Origin: Bacillota bacterium
GTDB lineage: Bacteria > Bacillota > Limnochordia > Darwinibacteriales > Darwinibacteriaceae
DNA: 47,834 nucleotides
Direction of reading: 5' to 3'
Assembly: GCA_012518735.1 (NCBI GenBank)
Contig: JAAYRO010000004.1
Span: 1 to 47,834 of the forward strand
A model generated the notes under the pieces. The model had not been told where the DNA came from. It did not search any database and saw only the letters and a list, made by a program, of their open reading frames with translations. Shown here one piece after another: positions 45,956 to 47,834 of the stretch (position 1 is the first letter of the stretch; each line of letters opens with the position of its first letter). The position numbers and the translations under genes are program-made.

Positions 45956-47834
45956 ATGAGGGGTTGGATTTTTGTCGCGTTTATACTGGTGATTTGGTTA
46001 GGGTCTCGTTCTGATATTTTGCCTGTAACAAGGAGCAGGGGATGATTATAAATGATGCTGCCGTATTTTTGATAGATATCTTCAAATATGGTCACATCAA
46101 TGAGACCATATTCATCCTCCAAAGTGAGGAAGACCACAGTTTTGCCACTGCGCGTAGGAGGTCGATGGGGTCGAATTACCAGTCCTGCTGTGGTAACAGT
46201 TCCTTTTTTTATTTGAAGTGCTTGTCTGCTGGTGATTACATCGTGAGATAATTGAGGACGAAAGAAGTCCATAATATGTTTTTCAGCGGATAAACTGAGC
46301 ACCTCATATTCCCGCAGCCAGCGATCTAAGGGATTAAAGTCTGGTACATTCGGCTGGAACTGGGCATCCATAAATAAGCTGCCCTGCTTGCTGTTATAGC
46401 AGTCTGGAACATTCCACAATAAATTTCTGCGGTTTGAAGAAAAAGTGTCAAAAGCTCCACCTAAAATTAGGTTCTCCGTTACATCTTTACTTACATTTGT
46501 GCGGTAGACGAAATCTCTTAGAGAACGAAAAGGTTCTTGCTCTCTGGCGGTTAAGATAGATTCTAAAAATGATCCTTCCATCCCTTTGACTTGTTTTAAT
46601 CCAATGCGGATAGTATTTTCATCAGCGGTAAAATCCTTATCACTTTTGGTAATGTCTAGAGGCAGGATCTTAATTCCTCGATTGCGAGCTTGGACGCAGA
46701 GAGTGTTGGGAGGATAAAATCCCATGGGCTGCTGATTTAATAAGGCAGCATAAAACTGAGCTGGATGATGCTGCAGTAGATACGCAGTGCGGTAGGCCGT
46801 ATCGGCAAAAGCTGCTGCATGAGCTTCGCAAAAACCATATCCAGCATAGCCTAGAATATAAGAGAAAATGGTTTCGGCCACGTTTTTCTCTACACCATTA
46901 GCCACAGCCTTTTGAATAAACTCTTTTCCTATTTCCTCCATTTCGTGCTGTGAACGAAAGTGCGTCATGGCTTTCCGCAGTCGATCCGATTCTCCTGGGG
47001 TAAAACCGGCAATTTCTGATGCAATCTCTATGACCTGCTCTTGGTATAGAACGACTCCATAAGTTTTTTCTAGAATTTTTTCTAGTTTCGGATGAATATA
47101 CGAAGGTTCTTCTAGGCCTCGACGGCGGGCAATAAAGGGATCGACCATATTTCCCTTTATGGGTCCAGGGCGAATTAATGCTACACTTGCAACTAAATCT
47201 TCAAAACGATCGGCTTGGAGACGGGACTGAAGATTGCGTTGAGCGGGACTTTCCAGTTGAAAGACGCCGACTGTCTCACCACTTCGTAATCGCTCAAAAG
47301 TAGATTCATCGTTCACTGGAATTTCATCGTATATAAAAGAGGTGTTCTTCATTTGTTTTTCCACATCAGAAACAGCGGATAAAGTTCGTAACGACAGGAG
47401 ATCAATTTTTATAAGCCCTAGATCCTCAATGGTATTCTTATCAAACTGCGTAATAAGGACCCCTTTGGCAGCTGGCTGTAGTGGGGTAACTTGTGTTAAA
47501 GGCTTCTCACTGATTACTAACCCTCCTAAATGGGTGCCTATATGGCGAGGAAAACCTGTAACAGCTGCACAGTAATCTAACAGCCTTTTATACTTTGGTT
47601 GATGTAGAGGATGGTTCTTTAATTCTGGAAGCCGATTTAATAGATCCTGAATACCGTCTGCTGGAATGTGTGTAATGTTTTTTGTAAGGCGGTTGATTTC
47701 TTCTAAGGGATAGCCAAAAGCCTTACCTAGATCCCGTAAGGCGGAACGAGCGTGGTAAGTATGGAATGTGCAGACAGAAGCAACATGGTCGGCACCATAA
47801 CGTTGGTAAACATAGTCTGCAATATCATCCCGAA
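45952..47834 (-). CDS. DnaE2/ImuC-like DNA polymerase III alpha subunit (partial)
   Basis: The frame is open from the window end to TAG 45954-45952, about 627 codons; the N-terminal PHP domain and the first two catalytic Asp are outside. Visible parts are FPRHIGTHLGGLVISEKPLT, the third catalytic Asp in LGLIKIDLLSLRTL (codon 47403-47401), GVFQLESPAQR, and the finger region ending in YGFCEAHAAAFADTAYRTAY. LLNQQPMGFYPPNTLCVQAR follows, and finally a helix-hairpin-helix and an OB fold (VVFLTLEDEYGLIDVTIFED). The PMGFY segment with the following basic helix is typical of mutagenic DnaE2/ImuC rather than replicative DnaE. If so, it would act in SOS translesion synthesis, usually with ImuA/ImuB partners, which may lie beyond the window. 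Confidence 0.82.
   Translation of the reverse strand, partial: RDDIADYVYQRYGADHVASVCTFHTYHARSALRDLGKAFGYPLEEINRLTKNITHIPADGIQDLLNRLPELKNHPLHQPKYKRLLDYCAAVTGFPRHIGTHLGGLVISEKPLTQVTPLQPAAKGVLITQFDKNTIEDLGLIKIDLLSLRTLSAVSDVEKQMKNTSFIYDEIPVNDESTFERLRSGETVGVFQLESPAQRNLQSRLQADRFEDLVASVALIRPGPIKGNMVDPFIARRRGLEEPSYIHPKLEKILEKTYGVVLYQEQVIEIASEIAGFTPGESDRLRKAMTHFRSQHEMEEIGKEFIQKAVANGVEKNVAETIFSYILGYAGYGFCEAHAAAFADTAYRTAYLLQHHPAQFYAALLNQQPMGFYPPNTLCVQARNRGIKILPLDITKSDKDFTADENTIRIGLKQVKGMEGSFLESILTAREQEPFRSLRDFVYRTNVSKDVTENLILGGAFDTFSSNRRNLLWNVPDCYNSKQGSLFMDAQFQPNVPDFNPLDRWLREYEVLSLSAEKHIMDFFRPQLSHDVITSRQALQIKKGTVTTAGLVIRPHRPPTRSGKTVVFLTLEDEYGLIDVTIFEDIYQKYGSIIYNHPLLLVTGKISERDPNQITSINATKIQPLI

Overview
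The window is a long chromosomal stretch from a spore-forming Bacillota (Firmicutes) of the Clostridia type. Three things point there. The gene order sigH - tRNAs - tuf - rpmG - secE - nusG - rplKAJL - rpoBC - L7Ae-like - rpsLG - fusA - tuf - S10/spc/alpha operons - ECF module - truA - rplM - rpsI is Firmicute. GTG and TTG starts are frequent and follow strong Shine-Dalgarno sequences. A sleB-ypeB pair of spore-germination genes is present. The exact genus cannot be named from sequence alone.

Layout. 1-118: end of sigH. 139-502: a tRNA operon (Thr-TGT, Tyr-GTA, initiator Met-CAT) with a near-consensus promoter and a terminator. 464-1019: weak or decayed small ORFs. 1108-5876: tuf (copy 1), rpmG, secE, nusG, rplK, rplA, rplJ and rplL, with two L1-type RNA motifs and an L10 leader containing a terminator. 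5888-18008: rpoB, rpoC, an L7Ae-family gene, rpsL, rpsG, fusA and tuf (copy 2). 18276-32953: the continuous S10-spc-alpha cluster, including secY, adk, map, a KOW-domain protein, infA and rpmJ; rpsD (S4) is absent from its usual clostridial place. 33050-36304: ecfA1-ecfA2-ecfT (energy-coupling module for vitamin and metal uptake) and truA. 36441-37315: rplM-rpsI. After that the window becomes accessory-like: a class A penicillin-binding protein (minus strand), a small NfeD-like membrane protein, a ferredoxin-like fossil, trxA, a wrecked transporter gene, an RND pump (minus), sleB-ypeB, and the C-terminal part of a DnaE2/ImuC-like polymerase (minus) that runs off the end.

Most of the window is highly conserved translation and transcription machinery and is well explained. 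The most interesting points are: (1) the PBP reading frame has no stop codon, in any frame, before a bidirectional terminator hairpin, and it runs 88 nt antisense into rpsI, so its mRNA may be non-stop; (2) tuf copy 1 encodes Val in place of the invariant Asp of the G3 (DxxG) motif and differs from copy 2 at 17 positions; (3) twin L1-type motifs precede rplK and rplA; (4) gene fossils lie around trxA; (5) RpoB has a 50-residue acidic tail; (6) a DnaE2/ImuC-type mutagenic polymerase is present. I found no CRISPR array, IS element, prophage or defence system.
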